64,000 nucleotides of DNA from Polynucleobacter sp. (GTDB lineage: Bacteria; Pseudomonadota; Gammaproteobacteria; Burkholderiales; Burkholderiaceae). Below the pieces are notes generated by a model that saw only the letters and a list, made by a program, of their open reading frames with translations, had not been told where the DNA came from and made no database searches. A program made the translations under genes and the position numbers. The stretch is from assembly GCF_030693775.1 (NCBI RefSeq), contig NZ_JAUXZY010000001.1:1-64000 (forward strand), read 5' to 3'. Of this stretch, positions 1 to 7,956 are shown piece by piece; the stretch's first letter is position 1; the number at the start of each line of letters is the position of its first letter.

Positions 1-665
1 GCCCATGGACAGTCACGATTGATGGACTCGTAAAAAAGCCGATGACGATTGATATTGATGCCCTACTGAAATTGGCGCCCATCGAAGAGCGGATCTACCG
101 GATGCGCTGCGTTGAGGGTTGGTCAATGGTTATTCCGTGGAATGGCTACTCTCTTTCTAAATTGCTCAATGTAGTAGAGCCATTGGGTTCGGCAAAATTC
201 GTCGAGTTTGTGACCCTTGCGGATCCCCAGCAAATGCCTGGCTTAGCTCGTCCCATATTGGACTGGCCATACCGTGAGGCTTTGCGCTTAGATGAGGCCA
301 TGAACCCACTGACTTTATTGACCTTAGGGCTCTATGGCGAAGTATTACCCAAGCAAAATGGCGCCCCAGTCCGTATCGTGGTTCCTTGGAAGTATGGATT
401 TAAGAGTGCAAAGTCAATTGTGTCGATTCGGGTAACGGAGAAGATGCCTGTGACCAGTTGGGTGAAATCGGCGCCCCGGGAGTACGGTTTTTATTCCAAC
501 GTCAATCCAAATGTGAATCATCCACGCTGGAGCCAGGCCACCGAGCGTCGCCTCGGCGATAACCGTGGAATTTTTGCTCCGAAGATCCCAACCGAGATGT
601 TTAATGGTTACGCTGCGCAAGTGGCCAGTCTGTATACCGGCATGGACCTGAAAAAGAATTACTAA
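1..665 (+). CDS. msrP: Protein-methionine-sulfoxide reductase catalytic subunit MsrP (C-terminal part)
   Basis: The reading frame is already open at the window edge (first full codon at position 3), so this is the C-terminal ~220 residues of MsrP/YedY, the periplasmic molybdopterin enzyme that reduces oxidised methionine in envelope proteins. The visible part has the sulfite-oxidase-like molybdopterin fold: the motif RCVEGWSM carries the expected Mo-ligating cysteine, followed by [11 protein letters not shown] and the segment [12 protein letters not shown]. The stop codon TAA at 663-665 abuts the msrQ start directly, so the two are cotranscribed as is usual for this pair. The Tat signal peptide lies outside the window. 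Confidence 0.95.
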   Translation, partial: PWTVTIDGLVKKPMTIDIDALLKLAPIEERIYRMRCVEGWSMVIPWNGYSLSKLLNVVEPLGSAKFVEFVTLADPQQMPGLARPILDWPYREALRLDEAMNPLTLLTLGLYGEVLPKQNGAPVRIVVPWKYGFKSAKSIVSIRVTEKMPVTSWVKSAPREYGFYSNVNPNVNHPRWSQATERRLGDNRGIFAPKIPTEMFNGYAAQVASLYTGMDLKKNY

Positions 666-1256
666 TTGCAGTACGCCAAGCCATTCGTTTTTTTGCTTGC
701 CTTGCTGCCTTTGGCCAGGCTAATTTGGCTTGGTAGCGCACAAGATTTGGGCGCCAACCCGATTGAGTTCATTACGCGCTCGATGGGTACTTGGACTCTG
801 GTTTTCTTATGCCTAAGTTTGGCCATGACGCCAGCTCGGGTCATAACCGGCTGGACTGGGTTTATTCACCTCAGGCGGATGCTTGGTTTGTTTTGTTTCT
901 TTTATGCTACGGTGCATTTTCTGATTTGGCTGTGGCTGGATCATGCCTTTTCGCTGGCGGCGATGTGGCTGGATGTACTGGAGCGACCCTACATTACCTT
1001 TGGATTCCTTGCGTTTGTGCTTTTAATCCCGCTGGCATTGACATCGAATCACTGGGCGCAGCGCAAGCTCGGACGGCGCTGGAGCCATCTGCACCGCATG
1101 ATTTACGCTATTGCAATACTGGCTATCCTGCATTACTGGTGGCACAAAGCCGGTAAGAGCGATTATGAAACCGTCTCTATCTATCTTGCTGTCATCGTGG
1201 TGTTGCTGCTAGCTCGCCTCCCATTTATTCGGCAGCGCATTCAGATCAAAAAATAG
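666..1256 (+). CDS. msrQ: MsrQ, haem-binding membrane subunit of the MsrPQ system
   Basis: MsrQ (YedZ) is a b-type haem membrane protein that passes electrons from the respiratory chain to periplasmic MsrP. The 196-residue product has about six hydrophobic segments of the ferric-reductase-like type and conserved histidines near residues 84, 143 and 156 that fit the haem ligands of the family. The start is a TTG at 666, immediately after the msrP stop, which gives the expected N-terminal membrane segment. An ATG at 783 would delete the first helix, so TTG is preferred. It is the distal gene of the pair; the following 265 bp contain a structured element described separately. Confidence 0.93.
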   Translation: MQYAKPFVFLLALLPLARLIWLGSAQDLGANPIEFITRSMGTWTLVFLCLSLAMTPARVITGWTGFIHLRRMLGLFCFFYATVHFLIWLWLDHAFSLAAMWLDVLERPYITFGFLAFVLLIPLALTSNHWAQRKLGRRWSHLHRMIYAIAILAILHYWWHKAGKSDYETVSIYLAVIVVLLLARLPFIRQRIQIKK

Positions 1257-1281
1257 GATTTGCCGTCATGGCACGTCAATA

Positions 1282-1455
1282 TTAACGGGGCAAGCCCAAA
1301 TAACCTACGCCGCCCTTTAGATGGGCTTTCGGCGGGGCGGACTAGTACTATTTGGGGTGGATATCTGGTCAATGGATAAAGCCAGCGTGATGACCAGGCG
1401 GCAGGGGCTTCAATGCCACAGGCTAAATCGGGCATTAGCCCCACAACCCCGTTAA
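1282..1455. ncRNA. Candidate structured RNA (unassigned family, strand uncertain)
   Basis: The 265-bp gap between msrQ and the ABC-F gene has nested perfect complementarity. A 9-bp closing helix pairs 1282-1290 (TTAACGGGG) with 1447-1455. Inside it lie a helix 1295-1302/1349-1356 (CCCAAATA with TATTTGGG) holding an inner CCGCC/GGCGG stem at 1310-1314/1331-1335, a 7-bp helix 1365-1371/1391-1397 (CTGGTCA with TGACCAG), and a long hairpin 1404-1409 plus 1412-1417 pairing with 1431-1442. Together they make a cloverleaf-like junction of about 174 nt. On the minus strand a short TGCC/GGCA hairpin followed by TATTTTTT lies just beyond the 3' end, inside the end of msrQ. I do not recognise the family; the length is close to that of 6S RNA but the branching is not typical of it. 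Confidence 0.4.
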
Positions 1456-1521
1456 AATAGCATCCATCTTGTATTGCAGCGCAGATTGCGCCTTTGAACC
1501 TAAGAAAGTAAGAATATATCC

Positions 1522-3129
1522 GTGTTGTCCGCATCCAATATCACCATGCAGTTTGGGGCAAAACCCCTTTTTGAAAACATCTCCGTTAAGTTTGGTGGCG
1601 GCAATCGCTACGGACTCATCGGAGCGAATGGCTGTGGTAAATCCACTTTCATGAAAATCTTGGGCGGCGATCTGGAGCCCAGCAGCGGAAACGTTAGCCT
1701 AGAGCCGAATATTCGCCTTGGAAAATTACGCCAAGATCAGTTTGCTTTCGAAGACGTACGCGTATTAGACGTTGTCATGATGGGGCACGAAGAAATGTGG
1801 AAGGCAGCCGCTGAGCGCGATGCCATTTACGCCAATCCTGATGCTACCGATGAAGATTACATGCGCGCCGCTGAATTAGAAGGCAAGTATGCCGAATACG
1901 GCGGCTATACCGCTGAAGCCAAAGCAGGGGAGTTACTGCTGGGTATTGGTATCCCAATTGAGCAGCACCAAGGCCTGATGAGTAGTGTTGCACCTGGTTG
2001 GAAGCTCCGGGTGCTGTTAGCACAAGCACTTTTTTCTGATCCCGATGTGCTCTTGCTCGATGAGCCAACCAATAACTTGGATATTCACTCGATTCATTGG
2101 CTAGAAGAAATTCTGAATCAACTGAATAGCACCATCATTATTATTTCGCACGATCGCCACTTTTTAAACGAAGTCTGTACGCATATGGCCGATATGGATT
2201 TTGGTACATTAAAAGTCTATCCGGGCAATTACGATTCCTATATGTTGGCCTCGACGCAGGCGAGGGCACAGCAACTGGCATCCAATGTGAAGGCCAAAGA
2301 AAAGGTGGCGGAGTTACAGGCGTTCGTTAGTCGCTTCTCGGCCAATGCCTCGAAGGCACGCCAAGCAACATCGCGTCAGCGTCAGCTAGAAAAGATTGAG
2401 ATTACTGAAATCAAGCCTTCCTCACGTCAAAATCCATTTATTCGCTTTGATTATGAAAAGAAGCTACACAACATGGCCGTGGAATGCAATGCATTAACGA
2501 AAGCATTCGATCGTCCGATCTTTAAGAACTTTAAAATTGGCGTCCGCGCTGGTGAAAAAATTGCAATCATTGGCCAAAATGGCGCAGGCAAGACCACCTT
2601 ACTCAAAACCATTTTGAGTAAACGCTTTAGCGGCATCCCAGCAGATAGCGGTGATGTGAAGTGGGCCGAGAACGCAAATGTGGGCGTCATGCCGCAAGAC
2701 ACCTCCGAGTTGTTCCCGAATGATGATCTGCTAATGGATTGGATGAATCAGTGGCGCAATACCGGCGACGACGACCAAGTTATTCGCGGCACATTAGGGC
2801 GCTTACTCTTTTCGGGCGATGATATTAGTAAGTCAGTCAAAGTTCTATCGGGCGGTGAAAAAGGCCGCATGATTTGGGGCAAGTTGATGCTACAAAAACA
2901 CAACGTATTGGCAATGGATGAGCCTACCAATCACATGGACATGGAATCCATTGAGAGTTTGCAAATTGCCCTCGAGAAATTTGAAGGTACCTTGATCTTT
3001 GTTTCGCATGACCGTGAGTTTGTCTCTGCACTGGCCAATCGTATCTTGGAAGTGAAGATGGATGGCAGTGTGGTTGACTACTCTGGTACCTACGAGGAGT
3101 ATTTGCGGAGTCAGTCGCTGGCGGGTTGA
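1522..3129 (+). CDS. ybiT: ABC-F family ATPase, YbiT type
   Basis: ABC-F proteins are soluble duplicated ATPases that bind the ribosomal E site and relieve translational stalling. The 535 residues show two ABC domains: Walker [10 protein letters not shown] (about 34-42) and GQNGAGKTT (about 350-358), Walker [12 protein letters not shown] (about 178-188) and [10 protein letters not shown] (from about 463), and a charged linker between. The first signature motif is the degenerate VAPGWKLRV typical of YbiT, the second is LSGGEKGR. There are no membrane segments, so it is not a transporter. Start is GTG 1522, with TTG 1525 as an alternative. A TAAAAT hexamer at 1453-1458 could be its -10 element. 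Which ABC-F subfamily function applies is inferred from similarity to E. coli YbiT. Confidence 0.9.
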   Translation: MLSASNITMQFGAKPLFENISVKFGGGNRYGLIGANGCGKSTFMKILGGDLEPSSGNVSLEPNIRLGKLRQDQFAFEDVRVLDVVMMGHEEMWKAAAERDAIYANPDATDEDYMRAAELEGKYAEYGGYTAEAKAGELLLGIGIPIEQHQGLMSSVAPGWKLRVLLAQALFSDPDVLLLDEPTNNLDIHSIHWLEEILNQLNSTIIIISHDRHFLNEVCTHMADMDFGTLKVYPGNYDSYMLASTQARAQQLASNVKAKEKVAELQAFVSRFSANASKARQATSRQRQLEKIEITEIKPSSRQNPFIRFDYEKKLHNMAVECNALTKAFDRPIFKNFKIGVRAGEKIAIIGQNGAGKTTLLKTILSKRFSGIPADSGDVKWAENANVGVMPQDTSELFPNDDLLMDWMNQWRNTGDDDQVIRGTLGRLLFSGDDISKSVKVLSGGEKGRMIWGKLMLQKHNVLAMDEPTNHMDMESIESLQIALEKFEGTLIFVSHDREFVSALANRILEVKMDGSVVDYSGTYEEYLRSQSLAG

Positions 3130-3334
3130 TGTCGCTTAGCTAGCCTGGTTGGCGCCACCTGCATTCCAACCCTAATTCAGCAATTAGTATCGAATTGTTT
3201 GCGATAGATCAATTGCAATCCAGAAAATAACGTATTTTCTTTGATATTAAAAATTATTTCCGCTTTATTAGGGTCATAATGAATTCCGATGCCCTTTTGG
3301 GCCCGCCTACGTTTTATTCATTTTTAGGAAAAGC

Positions 3335-3718
3335 ATGCAAACCAATCACGTTACCATTTGGATCGATCATAAAGAAGCCCACATTCTTTACTTTGACGCC
3401 AGTAAAAATGAGTTTATTAAAAGCGATACATCGAATCACAACTTACATCACAAAGCGAATGCCATTGGAAGCGGCAAAACTCCCATCGACCATGACTTCT
3501 TTCATAAAGTCATTTCTGCGGTTGCAAGCGTTAAAGAAATTCTGATTCTTGGACCCGGTTCGGCCAAGACCGAACTAGTAAAGCATGCAGCCGCTCATGA
3601 TCCAGTCGCATTTCGAGCCATTATTGGTGTCGAGACCGTTGATCATCCTACGGACGCACAAATTATTGCGTATGCCAAAACGTATTTTGTAGGCGCAGAT
3701 AATATGAAGGGAATTTAA
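3335..3718 (+). CDS. Small eRF1/Pelota-domain-like protein (putative)
   Basis: A 127-residue soluble protein with no signal or membrane segment. It begins with a strand-like segment (VTIWIDHKEAHILYF) and has ILILGPGSAK followed by a helix and a conserved-looking HPTDAQIIAYAKTYF tail. This layout resembles the small bacterial proteins related to eRF1 domain 3 that are often annotated as translational machinery proteins; the assignment is from pattern memory and is moderate. The start ATG 3335 has AGGAAA just upstream. It is followed after 3 nt by the DUF1488 gene, so the two probably form an operon. The AT-rich 205 bp upstream (3130-3334) presumably hold its promoter. Its cellular role is not known to me. 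Confidence 0.6.
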   Translation: MQTNHVTIWIDHKEAHILYFDASKNEFIKSDTSNHNLHHKANAIGSGKTPIDHDFFHKVISAVASVKEILILGPGSAKTELVKHAAAHDPVAFRAIIGVETVDHPTDAQIIAYAKTYFVGADNMKGI

Positions 3719-3721
3719 TTC

Positions 3722-3988
3722 ATGAAAATTGAATTCATAGGCCCGGCAAGTATGGCTCATGATGGTGGTGTTCACTACCCAGCGTTATTAGATGGCCAAC
3801 AACTGTCCTGCCATTTTAGTTATGAGGCTCTAGATGATGTGGAACCTGATGGAATTCTTGGTGATGCATTAATTCACTTCAAAAACCATCAGCTCAAGCT
3901 GCTATCGATTGCGGAGCAGAAGATATTAAAAGGCCATGCGCATGATGGGAAAATTCAGATATTTAGTGCCGACTTGGCTTTATCTTAG
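3722..3988 (+). CDS. DUF1488-like small protein
   Basis: An 88-residue acidic protein with the layout of the DUF1488 family: an N-terminal beta-rich part with a sentence like VHYPALLDGQQLSCHFSYEAL and a C-terminal helix. DUF1488 proteins are small, widespread in proteobacteria and have no firmly assigned function. The start is 3 nt after the stop of the preceding small gene, indicating cotranscription. Its stop overlaps the end of the convergent DUF1289 gene by 4 nt. Family assignment is moderate. Confidence 0.65.
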   Translation: MKIEFIGPASMAHDGGVHYPALLDGQQLSCHFSYEALDDVEPDGILGDALIHFKNHQLKLLSIAEQKILKGHAHDGKIQIFSADLALS

Positions 3989-4233
3989 TCCGTCTTATTG
4001 CGCTGAAAACGAACCGCCGTTCCTTCTGCCTGGATGCGCTGCCATACTGCCGCTTTTTCCTCAGGGGACATGAATACCCAATTGCTGACTTCAATCAGGG
4101 TACGCCCGCAGCCTTTGCAGATTTCATCATACAAAGTAGAGCAAATTCCAATGCAGGGGGAGTCCGATTCGGCATCGCCTGTTAATAAAGAATTGGCGCC
4201 GCTAATGGGATCATTGGAATTCGAAGTGCTCAT
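3985..4233 (-). CDS. DUF1289 domain protein
   Basis: An 82-residue protein with the compact DUF1289 cysteine signature: SPCIGICSTLYDEICKGCGR followed by a Trp/Glu-rich helix with MSPEEKAAVW. The four cysteines suggest metal binding, but function is unknown. Its ATG overlaps the stop of the upstream acetyltransferase-like gene by 4 nt (ATGA), so it is the last gene of the minus-strand run that starts near selO. It ends convergently with the DUF1488 gene. Confidence 0.85.
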   Translation of the reverse strand: MSTSNSNDPISGANSLLTGDAESDSPCIGICSTLYDEICKGCGRTLIEVSNWVFMSPEEKAAVWQRIQAEGTAVRFQRNKTD

Positions 4234-5414
4234 GGCAGTACTGTAGTCGATTTAAGGGGAGAGTGCTCGGCTAGCTCATCCACATAAGCCCCAACACCGG
4301 CGCGCTCCCGTTTTAAGAAGCGCTCAACGGCAGTTGCAAACTCAGGGTCCTTTATCCAGTGCGCCGACTGCACGGTGACCGGCAAAAAACCCCGCGCCAT
4401 TTTATGTTGGCCTTGGGCGCCACCCTCAAAAACCTGTATTCCTTCTCGAATGCAATACTCAATCGCTTGATAGTAAGCGGTCTCAAAATGCAAGCAGGGG
4501 ATGTATTCAATCGAGCCCCAGTAACGACCGTACGCAGTTGGTATCGGGGCTTTTTTGTCGACCACCAAAAGCGATGCGGCAACTGGGTGGCCCTCTTTCT
4601 CTGCAACAATCAGGTGGAGGTGTTCCGGCATCTGCTTGCCCCATGCCTGAAAAAACCCTTCGTTTAGGTAGGGAGATGAGTGGTGCTCGAGGTAGGTATT
4701 GGCATAGCATCGGTAAAAAAATGCCCAGTCGGCTTGGTTGGCCATTTCTCCTGGAATATGCCTAAATTGCACCCCAGCCTCAACCACTTCTTTGCGTTCT
4801 CGCCGGATATTTTTGCGGCGTTTCATGGTGAGCTGATCTAAAAACGCATCCATAGTGGCATAGGATTGGTTATTCCAGTGAAACTGCACAGCGTCGCGTG
4901 CCATAAAACCCTGTGCCAATAGTGCATCTTGGGTTTTTTGTTCAGCAAATAAAACGTGGGCTGACGAAAGCCCGTTCTGAATTAACAGTTGTTTTAGACC
5001 TTGTATCAGCCACTGCTGGGTTCGCTCTGGATCATGCTGCCCATCAAGCAGCATGCGTGTTCCTTGCACTGGCGTAAATGGAATCGCACACAAAGCTTTG
5101 GGGTAGTACTGCAGGCCATGCTGGCTATAGGCTTCTGCCCATGACCAGTCAAACACGTACTCGCCGTAGGAATGACTTTTTAAATAGAGCGGCATCAGGC
5201 CGATGGGCTTTTCAGAATCCGTAGGATAAATGGCTAAGTGGGCTACCTGCCAGCCGGTATTGCCACCAACGCAGCCATGTTCCTCCAGCGCTGCGAGAAA
5301 GGCATGACGCAAAAACGGAGTTGAGTCTGCTGCTAATAAGCTATCCCAGTCTTCGGCAGAGACGGCTTGAATGCGATCCAGAACGCGAAGTTCGATGGGG
5401 CTATTTAGTGCCAC
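4230..5414 (-). CDS. FemAB/GNAT-like N-acetyltransferase family protein (PF04339 type)
   Basis: A 394-residue cytoplasmic protein of the group once called DUF482, with an aminoacyl/acetyl-transferase-like GNAT fold. Recognisable segments are TPFLRHAFLAALEEHGCVG near residues 31-50, KSHSYGEYVFDWSWA, YYPKALCAIPFTPV, MKRRKNIRRERKEV and a C-terminal EGGAQGQHKMARGF. The substrate is unknown; members have been linked to peptidoglycan or cell-wall modification only by fold similarity. It lies 5 nt downstream of gloA and overlaps the following DUF1289 gene by 4 nt, so it sits inside an operon. Confidence 0.85.
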   Translation of the reverse strand: MALNSPIELRVLDRIQAVSAEDWDSLLAADSTPFLRHAFLAALEEHGCVGGNTGWQVAHLAIYPTDSEKPIGLMPLYLKSHSYGEYVFDWSWAEAYSQHGLQYYPKALCAIPFTPVQGTRMLLDGQHDPERTQQWLIQGLKQLLIQNGLSSAHVLFAEQKTQDALLAQGFMARDAVQFHWNNQSYATMDAFLDQLTMKRRKNIRRERKEVVEAGVQFRHIPGEMANQADWAFFYRCYANTYLEHHSSPYLNEGFFQAWGKQMPEHLHLIVAEKEGHPVAASLLVVDKKAPIPTAYGRYWGSIEYIPCLHFETAYYQAIEYCIREGIQVFEGGAQGQHKMARGFLPVTVQSAHWIKDPEFATAVERFLKRERAGVGAYVDELAEHSPLKSTTVLP

Positions 5415-5419
5415 ATTGC

Positions 5420-5806
5420 TCAGCGCTGAATCAGTTCGATCTTGTATCCGTCTGGATCCGTGACAAAAGCAATAATGGTATCGCCACCCAGAACCGGACC
5501 AGCCTCACGGGTGACCTGGCCACCGGCAGATTTAATCGCAGCGCAGGTCGCATAGGCATCGCTTACGCCCAAGGCGATGTGGCCATAAGCCGTCCCCAGT
5601 TCGTATTGATGGACTCCATGATTGTAGGTGAGCTCTATCTCTGCCTGGCCATCGGCATTGCCCTTGCCAAAACCAACGAAGGCTAAGGAATACTTTTGCT
5701 CAGGACGTTCCGTTGTACGCAATAAATTCATGCCTAAGATGCGGGTATAAAAATCAATTGAGCGCTCGAGATCACCAACCCTTAGCATGGTATGCAATAG
5801 CATCAT
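5420..5806 (-). CDS. gloA: Lactoylglutathione lyase (glyoxalase I)
   Basis: Glyoxalase I isomerises the hemithioacetal of methylglyoxal and glutathione to S-lactoylglutathione. The 128-residue single-domain protein has the bacterial metal ligand set at H5, E58, H76 and E124, each shifted by at most 2 from E. coli GloA, and the motifs [13 protein letters not shown] and [11 protein letters not shown]. The start follows the end of the parvulin gene region by 2 nt and its stop lies 5 nt before the acetyltransferase-like gene. Length is normal for the Ni-dependent bacterial class. Confidence 0.95.
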   Translation of the reverse strand: MMLLHTMLRVGDLERSIDFYTRILGMNLLRTTERPEQKYSLAFVGFGKGNADGQAEIELTYNHGVHQYELGTAYGHIALGVSDAYATCAAIKSAGGQVTREAGPVLGGDTIIAFVTDPDGYKIELIQR

Positions 5807-5808
5807 GA

Positions 5809-6606
5809 TTACTGAACCTTTGCCTTGGCGCGGAGTTTTTGCATCATTTCAGAGAACTTGGCTTTTTGCCAGTTCTCATCGGCTGTCAAGATTTGTTTCA
5901 GCTCAGCTTTGATTTCATCCATGGGAGGGGCTTTGGCATCCCGTACATCGTCCACGCGAATAATGTGCCAGCCAAATTGGCTTTTGACTGGCTTATCGGT
6001 CATTTGACCTTTATTTAAAGTAACCATGGCTTTTGAAAATTCGGGTACCAATGATTTATCCCCAACCCAACCCAGATCGCCGCCATTAGGGGCAGAGCCG
6101 GGATCTTTGGAGTTTTGTTTCGCCATGTCAGCAAAGCTAGCGCCAGCCTTAATCTTTGCAATTAGGGCATTCGCTTCGGCCTCTTTTTCTACCAAGATAT
6201 GTTTTACCTGATATTCCTTACCGGTGTAATCCGCCTGAATGGAAGCATAAGCAGCTTTGAGCTCGGCATCGGTTACGCCTTCACGCTCAACAAAATCCTC
6301 AAATACGGCGGCAACTAAAATACCAACCCGGGATTGCTCAATCTTTTCTTTGACTGCCTCTTTTTGGGTGAGGCCGCGGCTATTGGCCTCCTGAATAATG
6401 AGTTCACGAGTGATGAGTACCTCGCGCGCTTTTTCGCGAACCTGGGGATCGTTTGTCGGCTGCCCCGATTTTTTCACTAAGCTATCTAGTTGTGCTTTAG
6501 GTATTGCTTTGCCATTCACGATCGCGGCATTTTGCGCTAGGGCAATTGAACTGCTAAATAAGGCCACGCAGGCGGTGGATAGGGTGAATAGAGATAGTAG
6601 TTTCAT
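5809..6606 (-). CDS. Periplasmic parvulin-type peptidylprolyl isomerase
   Basis: The 265-residue product has a clear signal peptide ([17 protein letters not shown], cleavage after about residue 24), a SurA/PrsA-like N-terminal chaperone region, and one PPIC (parvulin) domain: [41 protein letters not shown] and [13 protein letters not shown]. It should assist folding of exported proteins by prolyl isomerisation. It is followed by gloA after 2 nt. It is shorter than SurA (one parvulin domain), more like the PpiC/Cbf2 type found in many betaproteobacteria. Confidence 0.92.
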   Translation of the reverse strand: MKLLSLFTLSTACVALFSSSIALAQNAAIVNGKAIPKAQLDSLVKKSGQPTNDPQVREKAREVLITRELIIQEANSRGLTQKEAVKEKIEQSRVGILVAAVFEDFVEREGVTDAELKAAYASIQADYTGKEYQVKHILVEKEAEANALIAKIKAGASFADMAKQNSKDPGSAPNGGDLGWVGDKSLVPEFSKAMVTLNKGQMTDKPVKSQFGWHIIRVDDVRDAKAPPMDEIKAELKQILTADENWQKAKFSEMMQKLRAKAKVQ

Positions 6607-6660
6607 AGTGGCGGTGGGTAATAAGAATAGGTAATAGTAATGGGTTTAATTCTGCTTAGC

Positions 6661-6951
6661 TTATTTCAGCAATAGTGCTTCGGCGGGGCTATGGGCCTCA
6701 ATAGTCAATGCATGTATTTCAGTGGGAATATGGCGATTCAGGGCAGCATAGATTAGGCGGTGGCGCGCAACCCGATTGAGACCATCAAAAGCGGATGACA
6801 CCAAGGTCAGTTTAAAGTGGCCCCCACCGCTAGCGGCGCCAGCATGACCCGCATGCAAATGACTCTCATCTTCGATGGCAATCTCATCAATCGGCAGTGC
6901 GGCTTTGAGGTCGACTAAAAATAAGGCAATCCGCTCTTGGTTTTTACTCAT
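6661..6951 (-). CDS. bolA: BolA family protein
   Basis: A 96-residue BolA-like protein; the family binds monothiol glutaredoxin with a [2Fe-2S] cluster and takes part in Fe-S trafficking or regulation. The region DESHLHAGHAGAASGGGHFK has the conserved histidines and is followed by LVSSAFDGLNRVARHRLIY, typical of BolA. I chose the ATG at 6951 because it overlaps the yciB stop as ATGA and removes an unconserved extension that would begin at 6987. The gene is cotranscribed with yciB. Confidence 0.92.
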   Translation of the reverse strand: MSKNQERIALFLVDLKAALPIDEIAIEDESHLHAGHAGAASGGGHFKLTLVSSAFDGLNRVARHRLIYAALNRHIPTEIHALTIEAHSPAEALLLK

Positions 6952-7499
6952 GAGGGCGTTTCCTCTTCCATGTGGTTGCTCAGCCAAAATCCTTGTGCAA
7001 TGACAAAAACGATGAGCAGGGCGGTTGTTCCAAAGAGTTTGAAATTAACCCAGGTATCTTCTGAAAACTGAAAGGCGACATATAGATTCAGTGCGCCCAT
7101 GAAGAGAAAAAAAATCGACCAAGCCAAATTGAGTTGACTCCAGGTATTACGCGCCGAATTTTCTTTCAGGGTGACTTGTTTGCCCATCAGCACCTGAATC
7201 CAATTCTTATTAAAAAATTGGGCGCTGACAAAAAGACCGGCAGCAAAAAGCCAGTAAAGCGCGGTTGGCTTTAATTGAATAAATGTCTTATCTTGCAAAA
7301 AGATGGTCAATGCACCTAAAACGACAATTAACACGAGACTCATCCATTGCATGGCATCGATTTTGCGATGGCGGTAATACACCCATAAAATTTGCGCGAT
7401 GGTGGCAACCATTGCCACGATGGTGGCGGTATAGATGTCGGCAAACTTAAATGCAACAAAGAACAGAATGACGGGGAAAAGATCGAATAAAAATTTCAT
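6948..7499 (-). CDS. yciB: Septation protein A homolog (YciB/IspZ family)
   Basis: Inner-membrane protein of the YciB family, implicated in septation and envelope synthesis. From the ATG at 7499 it has 183 residues beginning MKFLFDLFPVILFF, which is the family N-terminus; a longer frame to 7550 adds an unconserved charged stretch. There are five or so membrane segments and the conserved FNKNWIQVLMGKQ and WSQLNLAWSIFF motifs. Its stop overlaps the bolA start (ATGA). msrB starts a few bases upstream on the same strand. Confidence 0.93.
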   Translation of the reverse strand: MKFLFDLFPVILFFVAFKFADIYTATIVAMVATIAQILWVYYRHRKIDAMQWMSLVLIVVLGALTIFLQDKTFIQLKPTALYWLFAAGLFVSAQFFNKNWIQVLMGKQVTLKENSARNTWSQLNLAWSIFFLFMGALNLYVAFQFSEDTWVNFKLFGTTALLIVFVIAQGFWLSNHMEEETPS

Positions 7500-7515
7500 G
7501 GTCTGATTATCGCTT

Positions 7516-7920
7516 CTATTGACCCGATTCCACATTTTTGCTCGGCTCAAAGCGCAAGGATGCTGAGTTGATGCAATAGCGCAGGCCGGTTGGCTTGGGG
7601 CCGTCGGTAAAGACGTGCCCTAAATGGGCATCGCAACTACTGCAACGTACCTCAGTGCGGACCATGCCATAAGCGCCATCTTGATGTTCCGAGATTGCAT
7701 CCGGATTTAACTGGGTGTGGTAACTCGGCCATCCGCATCCAGCATCGAATTTGGTGGCTGACTCAAACAGGGGAGTGCCGCAGCAGACACATTGGTACTT
7801 TCCGTTTTCCCAGTGATCCCAATACCTTCCAGTAAAAGGGCGCTCTGTGGCGGCCTCGCGCGTTACGCGGTATTCGATATCGCTTAACTCAGCGCGGTAC
7901 TCTTCATTGGTTTTTTGCAT
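7516..7920 (-). CDS. msrB: Peptide-methionine (R)-S-oxide reductase
   Basis: MsrB reduces the R-epimer of methionine sulfoxide with thioredoxin. The 134-residue protein shows the complete family pattern: zinc pairs C44/C47 and C93/C96, the motifs CGWPSY and HLGHVF, and the catalytic cysteine C116 in [11 protein letters not shown], with C62 as possible resolving residue. It has no signal peptide and is therefore the cytoplasmic counterpart of the MsrPQ system at the left end. The start ATG 7920 has AGGTCA upstream. yciB follows 16 nt after the stop. Confidence 0.96.
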   Translation of the reverse strand: MQKTNEEYRAELSDIEYRVTREAATERPFTGRYWDHWENGKYQCVCCGTPLFESATKFDAGCGWPSYHTQLNPDAISEHQDGAYGMVRTEVRCSSCDAHLGHVFTDGPKPTGLRYCINSASLRFEPSKNVESGQ

Positions 7921-7956
7921 TATCTTGACCTGTTCTTTTTATTGAATTGTTTATTC

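Noticed and set aside
1241..1534. 97-residue minus-strand frame across the msrQ-ABC-F gap
   Set aside because: It overlaps the strongly structured element, has no recognisable domain and no ribosome site; the composition looks like an RNA read as protein.
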